A stretch of 64,000 bases of DNA from Christensenellaceae bacterium (GTDB taxonomy: Bacteria; Bacillota; Clostridia; Christensenellales; Aristaeellaceae). The position numbers and the translations under genes are program-made. The stretch covers positions 1 through 64,000 of the forward strand of contig JAAYRU010000043.1 of assembly GCA_012518615.1 (NCBI GenBank), given 5' to 3'. Below are positions 49,916 through 58,929 of this stretch, piece after piece. Under the pieces are notes generated by a model. It was given only the letters and a program-made list of their open reading frames with translations, ran no database searches and was not told where the DNA came from. How positions within the stretch are numbered: position 1 is the stretch's first letter; every line of letters begins with the position of its first letter.

Positions 49916-52227
49916 CTTTTCCAGTCCTTTATGTTTATCTCTCCGTCCTTACAGTGTATAAGTATAGCTCCGTTTTCATAGGTGGTTAAAAGTGTACGGT
50001 TTAATTTCTCCGTCGTTTGCATAATATTATCAAGCTGATGTTCCTTTGTTTCAGATACGCTTACAAGTATATATTCGGGAGATACTTTTGATAAAAACTC
50101 CTCCTGTGTTGCGCTTTTTGAGCCATGGTGTGAGCTTTTTAGTATATCCGCAGGTAGGGCTGCGTTCATCTCGTATTTCTTGCCTAGGTCTCCGCAGGTT
50201 AGCAGGTTTACGCCGTCCAAATCAAAATGTAATGCGAGCGAACGGTCATTTACGGATAGGTTTTTAGGCATACTATCCTTATCTGGCCATAGTACATTTA
50301 ATTTTACCCTTCCGCGGCTTAATATATCTCCCTTGTTAAGCCTAAGTATGGGTATGCCCGCTTCTTTAGCTTTAAGCAGTGGTTCCGGAATACGCTTGAA
50401 ATTAGGCGCGTTTTCAGCGTCGTGTGATACATATATTTTAGCTATAGGCACTTCATTTGACAATAGCTCCTTAAGCCCGCCTACATGGTCCATATGCAGG
50501 TGGGATATAAATAGCGCATCAATATTCCGTCCGCGGCTTAGTATATAGCTTGATAAATCTCCTCCGTTTTTACCTGCGTCTATAACATATGTGTATTTGC
50601 CGTCTTCTATTACCGCGCTATCCGCATTGCCTACGCTAAGCTGTAAATAGCGCACGCTGCTATCATAGCCAACTAAAATATTTACCGCCGTAAATATTAC
50701 TGATAATGCGATAATTCCAAACTTTTGCCTTTTATTAAAAATAACATAACGGCTTAATAGCAATAATATTATATAACAAACAATGCTTATATACCAAGGA
50801 ATAGCTGGAAGCCTTATGCTTGCGTATGGGAGCATTGCTACTTTTTCAGCAGCCAATTCAAAAATATTTGCGAACAGCTTAACAGGTGGTACTACAAGCG
50901 CCTTTACTATACCTATTGAAATAAATGATGCTGCAAAAGAAAAAAGGTATGCAGGCATAAGTATACCTACAGCCCATATTGCGATGGGGCTAAAAATTAA
51001 TGCGCTAAGAGGGGCGTAATGGAATGTGTTTGCAAGCACAGGCAATGTAAATAGGCTTGCCCCCAGCGTTGCGCCATATGCTAGTATAGACTTATTAAAC
51101 GGAGTATAAGGTCTTTTATTTAATTCATACCTTAGCCTGTTACTTACAAGCATTATACCCAGTACCGCAAGAAAGCTTAGCTGAAATCCCGCGCTGAATA
51201 TTTCAAAGGGCTTTAAAATAAGTATTATTAGGAAAGATAATGCTAGACTGCTTAAAGTATCTCTCCTCTTTCGCATATATTTTCCAAACATAAATACCGC
51301 AGCCATTACAGAAGCCCTAACCACAGACGATGAAAAGTCTAAAAATATGCAATAGAATAGCAAAAAGAATAGTATCAAAATATTGCTTAGCTTTTTATTA
51401 ATTTTAAGCTTTGAAAAAAACGCATCTATAACATATACAAGCAATGAAATATGCAAACCGCTTATGGCAAGCACATGCGATATACCCGCCAATTGGAATG
51501 ATTTTTTTGTATCCGTCTCTAATTGACTTCTATCGCCAAGAAGAAGCGCGTTTGGAAGCGCGGAACTATTTCCAAACAAATCATTCATTATTATTACTGC
51601 GTTGTTTTTTATTCGCAGGAGTGGGTTTTTTGCTTCGAGCTGTCTATAAGGGATAAGTTCAAGTTCCTTAGCTCCGCTTATGCCTATACTTGTACCCCTT
51701 TGAAGTAAAAATAGCCTAAAATCAAAGCCGTAGGGGTTTTGTGCGGGGGAAGGGTAGTACATATTACCGTAAAATGAAACCTTCTGCCCGTCTAAGGGCA
51801 GTATACGGCTGTCGCCCTTGTTAAAATAATATGTCCAGTAGGCTTTAGGGTGAGTATGCTTATTTCCGCTTTCGTCTGTAAGCGTAATTTTAGATAGATA
51901 TAGCTGCGCCTTAGGCTCGCTTTCTCTTATCTTGCCTTTGCCATGTACAGTTGCTTCAACAAACATCTTGCCCTTTGGCGGTAGTGCGGGATTATTGGCA
52001 TATGACATCCTTGCAATGCCAAGTAAAAGCGAAAGTATGCATACGCAATATATAGCTGTTTTGCCTTTTTTTGATAGTACTATGGCTAAAATGAGAAGTA
52101 AAAAGCTCAATAAAAGCAAAACCGCAAGGGGAGCGGAATCCCATGCATAGCCTATACATATACCTACGCCGAAGAAAAGGGCAACGCTTACAAGTTTTCT
52201 TTGCTTAAAAAAATTATAGTCGCCCAT
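49912..52227 (-). CDS. comEC: ComEC/Rec2 competence DNA-uptake channel
   Basis: ComEC forms the membrane channel for single-stranded DNA during transformation. The 771-residue protein has three parts: an N-terminal OB-like domain after two helices, a central competence domain with about eight helices (marked by LAISGLHISLLVYVID near 255), and a C-terminal metallo-beta-lactamase-like domain with FISHLHMDHVGGLKE near 567 that probably degrades the other strand. All are intact, so DNA uptake is possible, though late competence pilus genes are not in view. It begins the comEC-holA-rsmG operon. Confidence 0.93.
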   Translation of the reverse strand: MGDYNFFKQRKLVSVALFFGVGICIGYAWDSAPLAVLLLLSFLLLILAIVLSKKGKTAIYCVCILSLLLGIARMSYANNPALPPKGKMFVEATVHGKGKIRESEPKAQLYLSKITLTDESGNKHTHPKAYWTYYFNKGDSRILPLDGQKVSFYGNMYYPSPAQNPYGFDFRLFLLQRGTSIGISGAKELELIPYRQLEAKNPLLRIKNNAVIIMNDLFGNSSALPNALLLGDRSQLETDTKKSFQLAGISHVLAISGLHISLLVYVIDAFFSKLKINKKLSNILILFFLLFYCIFLDFSSSVVRASVMAAVFMFGKYMRKRRDTLSSLALSFLIILILKPFEIFSAGFQLSFLAVLGIMLVSNRLRYELNKRPYTPFNKSILAYGATLGASLFTLPVLANTFHYAPLSALIFSPIAIWAVGILMPAYLFSFAASFISIGIVKALVVPPVKLFANIFELAAEKVAMLPYASIRLPAIPWYISIVCYIILLLLSRYVIFNKRQKFGIIALSVIFTAVNILVGYDSSVRYLQLSVGNADSAVIEDGKYTYVIDAGKNGGDLSSYILSRGRNIDALFISHLHMDHVGGLKELLSNEVPIAKIYVSHDAENAPNFKRIPEPLLKAKEAGIPILRLNKGDILSRGRVKLNVLWPDKDSMPKNLSVNDRSLALHFDLDGVNLLTCGDLGKKYEMNAALPADILKSSHHGSKSATQEEFLSKVSPEYILVSVSETKEHQLDNIMQTTEKLNRTLLTTYENGAILIHCKDGEINIKDWKR

Positions 52228-52293
52228 AATACTATAAAAAAGAGGCTGTTTTTTTGCCTGATGTAATATAGATATTATAAAGGAGCGCTTTTG

Positions 52294-53094
52294 TCATCTT
52301 ATAAGGTATAAACTACTGCTTATTTCAGGGTCTGCAACGCTTATTGCTACATCCTTGCCAACTACAACGCCTTTGCTTTCAAGCACATCGCTTACGGTGC
52401 TAAGCGCAAGCTCGGGCGTGTTATTTTGTTGACTTAAATGACCCAGCATTACATTTTTTACGCCGGTTTCAAGTAAATCCATAAGACACAAAGCACAGGC
52501 TTCATTGCTTAAATGCCCTTTTCTGCCTGATATGCGCTTTTTAAGAATTGCCGGATAACGGCTGTTGTTTTCAAGAAGCGTAGGGTCATGGTTGCTTTCA
52601 AACAGCAAAAAATCGCTCCCTGATAGGCGGGATTTTACTCTCTTGCAGGCGTGCCCCAAATCCGTAGCAACCGAAACGGAGCGCGCGTTATAATAAAGGC
52701 GGTATGCCACTGGTTCATTCGCGTCATGCGATATGGCAAAAGGGCTAACCGCTATATCGTCTATATAAAAATCATCGTCCGCTGAGATTACGCGTATTTG
52801 GTGCTTTTCAATTTTGCCTACCTTGTCATACATAGCTTCCCATGTGCCATGGGTTGCGTATATGGGTATATTGTATTTTCTTGCCAGCACGCCAACCCCT
52901 TGTATATGGTCAGTGTGCTCATGCGTTACTAAAATGCCGTTAAGCTCTTCTGCAGGAATGCCTAAATTACAAAGCCTTTCAGTAATGCGCTTTGCAGATG
53001 TGCCTGCATCTACAAGCAGCCTTGTATTTCCTCCCGCAACATAGGTACAATTTCCGGTAGACCCGCTAACCAGTGAACAAAGTGAAAGATCCAT
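52294..53094 (-). CDS. MBL-fold hydrolase of the WalJ/YycJ type
   Basis: This 266-residue metallo-beta-lactamase-fold protein has an N-terminal SLVSGSTGNCTYV, typical of WalJ/YycJ, then the zinc motif VTHEHTDHIQGVG near 53-65, later HDANEPVAYRL and HLSNEAC segments. WalJ proteins are 5'-3' exonuclease-like and linked to cell-division timing. No WalRK genes are adjacent here. The family is confident; the role is inferred. Confidence 0.9.
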   Translation of the reverse strand: MDLSLCSLVSGSTGNCTYVAGGNTRLLVDAGTSAKRITERLCNLGIPAEELNGILVTHEHTDHIQGVGVLARKYNIPIYATHGTWEAMYDKVGKIEKHQIRVISADDDFYIDDIAVSPFAISHDANEPVAYRLYYNARSVSVATDLGHACKRVKSRLSGSDFLLFESNHDPTLLENNSRYPAILKKRISGRKGHLSNEACALCLMDLLETGVKNVMLGHLSQQNNTPELALSTVSDVLESKGVVVGKDVAISVADPEISSSLYLIR

Positions 53095-53197
53095 AATTTC
53101 TCCTAGTAATTAAATACTATGGTATTATATACTTTGTTGGATGTTCATTCAAGTTAGTTATATTAGTAAAGGATAAACTTACTTAAGCGACACTTTT

Positions 53198-53968
53198 CTA
53201 TTTCTTTCTATACTGATTTGGACTACAACCCATGACTTGTTTAAATTGTCGACAGAAATGTGAGATATTACTATAACCACATTGTTCTGCAACATCTTTA
53301 ATGGGTAATTGATCAATTAAAAGAATACAAGCTCGTTCAATGCGCATATTAATTAGATCACGATTAGGAGTGATGCCAAAATATTTTTTATAAACCTGAT
53401 ATAGATAAGATTCACTTATAAACACATGGTTTGCCATTGCAGCGATATTCCAATCCAATTTAGGATTTTCAAACATATTTTGTCGAAGTTCGCGTAAACG
53501 AATAATCAAATCATAACCGATGTTACAAGTGCTGTTTTGGAAGTTAGCTTGCATGGCAAGTCTGAGGACAAACTCTTTAATTTTAATTTTTAAATATTCA
53601 TCTCGATATGGATCAAGACTATGATAACAAAGTTGAATTTGTCTGAAGATTTGTGAGAATTCGTTGGGGTAGTGAGGTATATATAGTGTGTTTTTTGTGA
53701 TGTTGTAATGAGTTAGCAAATTACTGAAATCTTTACCTTCAATATGTATCCAATGATGAATGAGCTCTTCTTTACAATAATAGGAATGTTTTTTGTTAGG
53801 TTCTAATACTATTATTGAGCCGCATTTTGCATGCTTAGTATGCCCTTCAATTATGAGATCTAGGTTGGTTAAATATTGCGCTATGATATAAAAAGGAACT
53901 CCTTCATTCCGAACGAGCTTTGTGCCTTTTCGAACCAACCAATTGTATTGTGCTTCGAGAATGTTCAT
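53198..53968 (-). CDS. AraC-family transcriptional regulator
   Basis: This 256-residue regulator has an N-terminal sugar-sensing cupin-like part (1-140; CGSIIVLEPNKKHSYY) and a C-terminal AraC double helix-turn-helix (about 155-256) with D-V-A-E-Q-C-G-Y-S-N-I-S-H-F-C-R-Q-F-K. It is divergent from the importer at 54264 with a 295-base gap and most likely controls that operon. Codon use matches the importer genes and differs from the flanking comEC and CPBP regions. Confidence 0.92.
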   Translation of the reverse strand: MNILEAQYNWLVRKGTKLVRNEGVPFYIIAQYLTNLDLIIEGHTKHAKCGSIIVLEPNKKHSYYCKEELIHHWIHIEGKDFSNLLTHYNITKNTLYIPHYPNEFSQIFRQIQLCYHSLDPYRDEYLKIKIKEFVLRLAMQANFQNSTCNIGYDLIIRLRELRQNMFENPKLDWNIAAMANHVFISESYLYQVYKKYFGITPNRDLINMRIERACILLIDQLPIKDVAEQCGYSNISHFCRQFKQVMGCSPNQYRKK

Positions 53969-54041
53969 ATATTCACCACCATAACATGATTATTATAAAC
54001 AGATATTATAGTATATGTCAATTTTTAAAGATTAAATGTTA

Positions 54042-54070
54042 TTGGATTTTTCTAAGATAATTGTTATAAT
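54042..54070 (+). promoter_or_regulatory. Promoter of the second importer operon
   Basis: TTGGAT (54042-54047) and TATAAT (54065-54070) are separated by 17 bases, leaving a leader of roughly 190 bases before the binding-protein ATG. The leader has an inverted repeat (CAACATCGT with ACGATTTTATGTTG, about 54127-54164) that could fold. A GATTAAATGTTAT element at about 54030-54042 overlaps the -35 and resembles the AraC-site core of the first importer. Confidence 0.58.
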
Positions 54071-54263
54071 ACAAGTAATAACATTGAACATTCTAGATAA
54101 AAGGTGGTTTGTTTGATGAACCAGTGCAACATCGTATAATAATAAAGAACGATTTTATGTTGTTGTTCCAGTTATAACGAATGGGTAGAATGTAAAAGTG
54201 TTATCTGGGTAAGCATTGTAAAAATGTCACTACACTCTAATCAAGAAAGGAGAATTTATTATC

Positions 54264-55502
54264 ATGAAAAAAACTCTTGTAATGTTAACTGTTTTTGCTT
54301 TGCTAGTTTCTATGACCGTTTTGTGCGGTTTTGCAGAAGCACCTGTTGAGGTTGAATTATGGACATTGTTTACTGGTCCTGACGGTGTGACAATGAGTAG
54401 TATTGTAGATAAATACAATACATCTCAGGGAAAATATAAAGTCAATCATATTGCAATCGACAGAGAAAATCTCTACACTAAATTGGCATTAGCTATGACA
54501 ACACCAGACGATTTGCCAGATTTCTTTGTAACCTATTCCTATGACTCTGCTCGCTTTGACAAACTTGGTTATATTAAACCTATGGAAGAAATACTCGAAA
54601 AATATGAGGAGTTTGATTTTGCAATTGATAAATATCATGATGCTTGTGCTAATTTAAACTATGCAAATGGTAAACGTATGTCAGTGTCGCTTGATTTCCC
54701 GACTTGGGGTATGTATGTAAACAACACTTTAGCAGAAAAATATTGTCCAAATGTTTTGGAAGATAAAATTCTTACGTGGGACGAAATAAAAACCGTAGGT
54801 GCAAAACTGCAGGCTGACGGAATTGAAGACATAAAGGTACTTGGTGGTGGATGGGCTCGTAATGACCTGTTAGCTACTTATATAAATTTTGCACCAACTT
54901 ATGTTGCAGATGATGGCGAGACTCTCGCGTTAGATAAAGACGCTGTTGAAAAAATGATTGATTTATGGAAGGAATGCTACGATGCTGGCTATCTTTGGGA
55001 AGAGGGCGATGATGTGTATGCCATGTTTGCCTGTGATGAGTTGATTTTTTTCACCAATGGTACTTGGTCCCTTAACGCAATTGACGAGTATGGTTTAGAT
55101 TATTCTTTTATTGCAAGTCCACAGTTAAATGCAGATGTTGAACCTGTTCTATTTGGTGCTTCCCATGCATTTATGGTTGTCAATAAAGAAACATCTGATG
55201 ATGAGGCAAAAGCTATGGCTTCGTTTATGCATTATTTCTATGAAAATTCTATTGAATGGGCGAGGGCAGGGTCTATTGTTGCTTCTAAAATAACAGCAAT
55301 GAGTGATGAATATCAAGCAATGCCACAAGCATTTGTGAGCAATAATTATAGCATTTCCAATCCGAATTACGTATATTCTCAGACCCTATTCGATGTTTTG
55401 GATGGCTTAGGATGGGATGGGGTTTACGGGAACATTTCTTCTGCTGACTTTGCAGATACCTGGGAAAAACAAACAATTGAAAAAGTTTCAGCACAGCAAT
55501 AG
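54264..55502 (+). CDS. Extracellular sugar-binding protein of a CUT1 ABC importer
   Basis: This 412-residue type 1 binding protein has a signal peptide (1-26) ending G-F-A-E-A; again no proper lipobox follows the cysteine, so it may be released or retained otherwise. Typical parts are V-E-L-W-T-L-F-T-G-P-D at the start of the mature protein, TPDDLPDFFVTY near 80 and a G-T-W-S-L-N-A motif near 270. AAAGGAG precedes the ATG. A strong terminator-like hairpin follows the gene, so it is made in excess over the permeases, as usual. The ligand is unknown. Confidence 0.95.
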   Translation: MKKTLVMLTVFALLVSMTVLCGFAEAPVEVELWTLFTGPDGVTMSSIVDKYNTSQGKYKVNHIAIDRENLYTKLALAMTTPDDLPDFFVTYSYDSARFDKLGYIKPMEEILEKYEEFDFAIDKYHDACANLNYANGKRMSVSLDFPTWGMYVNNTLAEKYCPNVLEDKILTWDEIKTVGAKLQADGIEDIKVLGGGWARNDLLATYINFAPTYVADDGETLALDKDAVEKMIDLWKECYDAGYLWEEGDDVYAMFACDELIFFTNGTWSLNAIDEYGLDYSFIASPQLNADVEPVLFGASHAFMVVNKETSDDEAKAMASFMHYFYENSIEWARAGSIVASKITAMSDEYQAMPQAFVSNNYSISNPNYVYSQTLFDVLDGLGWDGVYGNISSADFADTWEKQTIEKVSAQQ

Positions 55503-55530
55503 TCACATAATAATATCTGTGTAAACATGA

Positions 55531-55571
55531 AAAACGGGCAGGATTATTTATTTATTATCCTGCTCCGTTTT
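55531..55571 (+). terminator. Stem-loop between binding-protein and permease genes
   Basis: AAAACGG-CAGGAT (55531-55544, one unpaired G) pairs with ATCCTG-CCGTTTT, with an AT-rich loop and a following T-run. It lies about 30 bases after the binding-protein stop and acts as a partial terminator or mRNA-stabilising structure, giving more binding protein than permease. Confidence 0.8.
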
Positions 55572-55597
55572 TATCAAAATAAAGGCGGAAAGAGGAA

Positions 55598-56527
55598 ATG
55601 AGAAAAACGAAATGGAAATGTTCAACGTTTTATGCGTGGTGGGTTCCTATATTATTCTTGCTACCACATTTGATTGCTTTTTGTTGCTTCAATTTGGTGC
55701 CAATTTTGACCGGTATTTATGCATCATTCACTAAATGGACGCTGGGGAAAACACCGGAATGGGTGGGACTAAACAACTATGTTCAGATGTTCTTTAATAA
55801 AGATTCAATATACTATTGGCAACTTCGTTGGGGTATGGAAAGTACAATAAAATTTGTGATTTTATGTGTGCCATTTAAAATACTGATTCCATTAATATTG
55901 GCGCTGTTTTTGAGCAGTAAATGTAGGGGTCATAAAACCCTTCAAACTTTTTACTATCTGCCGTCTCTATTATCATTATCCGTTGTTATGGTGTCGTGGA
56001 GATATATGTTTGCTCCTTCTGGAGGAATAGTAAATACCTTGCTAAGTTTGGGAAAGCTAAATTGGATAAGTGTATCTCCATACAACTGGGTTGCTTTGAT
56101 AATTATCACGGTATGGTGGGGGTGCGGAAGCAATTTGGTAATATATCAATCCGCATTGGAAGGTGTTAGTCAAGAAATATTGGAAGCAGCAGAAATGGAT
56201 GGTGCAAATGCTATACAAAAATTTATAAATGTAACGCTTCCTTCGATAAGCTTTCCACTGCAATATACAATAGTAACAAGTGTGATTGCGGAGTTTGGTA
56301 TTTGGGGTCAGCCGGATATGTTCAACAAAGGTGGTCCAACTATTGAGGTGATTAACGGTGTAAATCATCAGTCAAATAAGATGATTATGCAATATATTGC
56401 TGAGAGCGGATTTGGCAGTTCGGGCGTTAATGCAGGAATAGCATCTGCAATGGCCTTGATTTTAGGTGCAACAATTTTTATCGTATCAATAATACAATTT
56501 AGAATCATGCGTAGAAGCGACATTTAA
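55598..56527 (+). CDS. Sugar ABC transporter permease (LacF/UgpA type)
   Basis: This 309-residue first permease of the CUT1 importer has six helices and the EAA loop EILEAAEMDGANAIQKFINVTLP near 200 that contacts the ATPase. An AGAGGAA ribosome site lies before the ATG. It is followed 20 bases later by the second permease. No ATPase gene is present in the cluster. Confidence 0.94.
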   Translation: MRKTKWKCSTFYAWWVPILFLLPHLIAFCCFNLVPILTGIYASFTKWTLGKTPEWVGLNNYVQMFFNKDSIYYWQLRWGMESTIKFVILCVPFKILIPLILALFLSSKCRGHKTLQTFYYLPSLLSLSVVMVSWRYMFAPSGGIVNTLLSLGKLNWISVSPYNWVALIIITVWWGCGSNLVIYQSALEGVSQEILEAAEMDGANAIQKFINVTLPSISFPLQYTIVTSVIAEFGIWGQPDMFNKGGPTIEVINGVNHQSNKMIMQYIAESGFGSSGVNAGIASAMALILGATIFIVSIIQFRIMRRSDI

Positions 56528-56546
56528 ATGAGGAGAATACTAAAAA

Positions 56547-57422
56547 TTGCTGTATAAAATATCTCTTAAAAAAACAAAAAAATATCTTCGCAAAAACTGG
56601 AAGAAAGACTTATTATCTCTTTGTTTGTTTGCTTTAGCAGTTATTTGGTTGTGTCCGCTCTTTTTTGGGTTCACTGCTTCTTTCAAAAGTAATGTAGAAA
56701 TGAAGAGGTTTACTAAACTCCAAAACATTTTTCCAATAGATTGGACAACATATAATTATGAGTTTGCATTAAACAATCCTGCGACCCCGTTGGGGCGTAT
56801 GGCTAATAATTCTTTTATTGTTTCAGTTTGTACCGTGCTACTAGTTTTAGTAATATCAACGACATCAGCGTATGCATATGAACGTTTAGATTTTCCACAT
56901 AAAGAAAAGCTTTTTTGGCTTCTGTTTGGTTTGAGTATGATTCCTGGTGTTGTCAGTCTTGTTTCGCAATATTTTTTGTATGATAAACTTGGGTGGACAA
57001 ATAAACTAATTAGTCTAATAACACCTAATATTGCAAGTGTATTTAATATTTATTTACTTCGTAATTTTATGCATGGAATTCCAAAGGATTTAGACGAGTC
57101 AGCCAGAATTGATGGGGCTAACGATTTTATGATATATACAAATATTATTTTACCTTGCATACGTCCGGCAATGATGGTTGTAGTATTATTTACGTTTACG
57201 AGTTCTTGGAATGATGTAATGTGGCCTTCTTTGGCAATTACTTCTCCGGAAAAACAAACTATAACCGCTGGGATTCGCCTGTTAAATGACTCATATGGTG
57301 GGTATTATGAGCGTGTTCTGGCTGCATGTATGTTAGCTATGATACCAACTCTGATTGTATACATATTTGCACGAAGATATTTTATGCAGGGGTTACATTT
57401 GGGTTCTGCAATAAAAGGATAA
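56547..57422 (+). CDS. Carbohydrate ABC transporter permease (LacG/UgpE type)
   Basis: This 291-residue second permease of the importer has six helices, the EAA loop LDESARIDGANDFMIYTNIIL near 180 and the family ending Q-G-L-H-L-G-S-A-I-K-G. It starts with TTG at 56547, about 11 bases after GAGGAG; no ATG fits. The esterase follows 19 bases after the stop, so it is part of the same message. Confidence 0.93.
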   Translation: MLYKISLKKTKKYLRKNWKKDLLSLCLFALAVIWLCPLFFGFTASFKSNVEMKRFTKLQNIFPIDWTTYNYEFALNNPATPLGRMANNSFIVSVCTVLLVLVISTTSAYAYERLDFPHKEKLFWLLFGLSMIPGVVSLVSQYFLYDKLGWTNKLISLITPNIASVFNIYLLRNFMHGIPKDLDESARIDGANDFMIYTNIILPCIRPAMMVVVLFTFTSSWNDVMWPSLAITSPEKQTITAGIRLLNDSYGGYYERVLAACMLAMIPTLIVYIFARRYFMQGLHLGSAIKG

Positions 57423-57441
57423 TAACAAAGGGAGAAAATAT

Positions 57442-58248
57442 ATGGCCTTAATACATGTAAATAGTTATTCGAAAACATTACGTCAGCATATTTCACTTGA
57501 TGTTTTACTTCCACAAGAGTTAGAAAACGATGATTATCCGCGCAACCATAAGTGGCCAGCGTTATATTTGTTACATGGACTTTCTGACGATCATACTGCT
57601 TGGCAGCGTTGGAGTGCGTTAGAACGTAAGATTTGGGGAATGCCCTTAGCTGTTATTATGCCTACTACGTTGCGTGGGTTTTATACAGATATGAAGTATG
57701 GACCTAAATATTTTACGTTTATAAGTGAAGAGTTGCCTGTTCTCTGTGAAAAATTATTCCATATCTCTTCAAGGCGTGAAGATCGCTTTGCTGCAGGCTT
57801 ATCAATGGGCGGTTATGGTGCGTTTAAATTAGGTTTATTGTGCCCAGATCGTTTTTCAGCGGTAGCCAGTATGTCTGGAGCGTTGGATGTTGCTTGTAGC
57901 ACAGATGTCGCATATGACTATCCAACCATTCTTCCTGAGTATCACTTAGTTTTTGGTACACATGAAGAGGTGAAAAAAAGCAAAAATGATCTGTTTTATG
58001 TAGCGCAAAGGTGCATTGATAATGGGTATAAAACGCCCAAAATGTATCAATGTTGCGGTATAGGTGATGAGCTTTATGTAGAAAACAAACTATTTTTTGA
58101 ACGTTTTGGGAAGGAGTTGAATATTGAATTTGATGAGGGACCAGGCGAACACGATTGGAAGTATTGGGACGAAAAGCTTGAGGATGTATTAAATTGGCTT
58201 CCGCTAAGACAAAAAACAATGCCCAAAAATCCCAGACCGCTTTTATAG
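57442..58248 (+). CDS. Esterase D-like alpha/beta hydrolase
   Basis: This 268-residue cytoplasmic carboxylesterase of the EstA/tributyrin-esterase group has the oxyanion loop LLHGLSDDHTAW near 50, the nucleophile G-L-S-M-G-G-Y-G near 118, an aspartate near 210, and a histidine in GEHDWKYW near 230. Members remove acetyl or acyl groups from sugars, or hydrolyse formylglutathione. As the last gene of the importer operon it probably de-esterifies the imported sugar (inference). GGGAGAAAA lies before the ATG. Confidence 0.88.
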   Translation: MALIHVNSYSKTLRQHISLDVLLPQELENDDYPRNHKWPALYLLHGLSDDHTAWQRWSALERKIWGMPLAVIMPTTLRGFYTDMKYGPKYFTFISEELPVLCEKLFHISSRREDRFAAGLSMGGYGAFKLGLLCPDRFSAVASMSGALDVACSTDVAYDYPTILPEYHLVFGTHEEVKKSKNDLFYVAQRCIDNGYKTPKMYQCCGIGDELYVENKLFFERFGKELNIEFDEGPGEHDWKYWDEKLEDVLNWLPLRQKTMPKNPRPLL

Positions 58249-58320
58249 TTTTCCCATATGCATTTTTTATATGCGTGAGTTTAGTTATTAAAATTGCGGC
58301 TTACTATTTAGACAAGTAGA

Positions 58321-58914
58321 TTACTTATTTTCCTCATCATCACTATCTGAGTAGAAATCCTCATCGGATATGCCTAGCTCTTCTTTTTCTTCCTTTATGC
58401 GGCGGCTTTCTTCTTCTGTTATTTTACGTAGTTTTTTAACAAGCGCGCTTATTTCGTCCTTCTGGCGTGATAGTTCCTTAATTATGCCTTGGTATTCTTC
58501 CTTTTTATCTGTGGGCATATCGTCAAGCGCTTCTTCGGCATTGTTTAAAGAATCCATTATATCGTGCTTAATATCATTAAGCTGCTCCTGCGGGTCGTCT
58601 GTGTCTATTTCATCTATTATGCTTTTAATCTTATCTATGGCATCGCTGCTTAGGCTTACTGCCTGCTTTGCCACGCTTTCGCTTACTTCCTTTACCTTTT
58701 TTACAGCTATTTCGCCTTTTTCAGCTAGTCTATCTATATTTTCCTTTGTGGCAACATTTCGAGCAGCTTCGGCAATATTATCAGCAACATCTGCGACGCC
58801 GCCAATCGCGGCATACGCAATGCGCTTCAGCCTATCTTCAAAGCCGTTTTGCTCTTCGTTTTCTGGGGTTTGCTCATTGGTTTCGTCTTCAATAGGGTTT
58901 TTATCTTCTAACAT
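58321..58914 (-). CDS. Acidic coiled-coil protein of unknown function
   Basis: I do not recognise a named family. This 197-residue protein is very acidic at both ends (E-D-E-T-N-E-Q-T-P-E-N-E-E at the start, E-E-N-K at the end) and mostly helical. A glycine/alanine segment at 30-55 (IAYAAIGGVADVADNIAEAA) precedes a long coiled coil with phasin-like V-K-E-V-S-E-S-V repeats. GGAGG precedes the ATG. It is 15 bases downstream of the CPBP gene and co-transcribed with it. Confidence 0.7.
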   Translation of the reverse strand: MLEDKNPIEDETNEQTPENEEQNGFEDRLKRIAYAAIGGVADVADNIAEAARNVATKENIDRLAEKGEIAVKKVKEVSESVAKQAVSLSSDAIDKIKSIIDEIDTDDPQEQLNDIKHDIMDSLNNAEEALDDMPTDKKEEYQGIIKELSRQKDEISALVKKLRKITEEESRRIKEEKEELGISDEDFYSDSDDEENK

Positions 58915-58929
58915 AATGACCTCCTCAAA

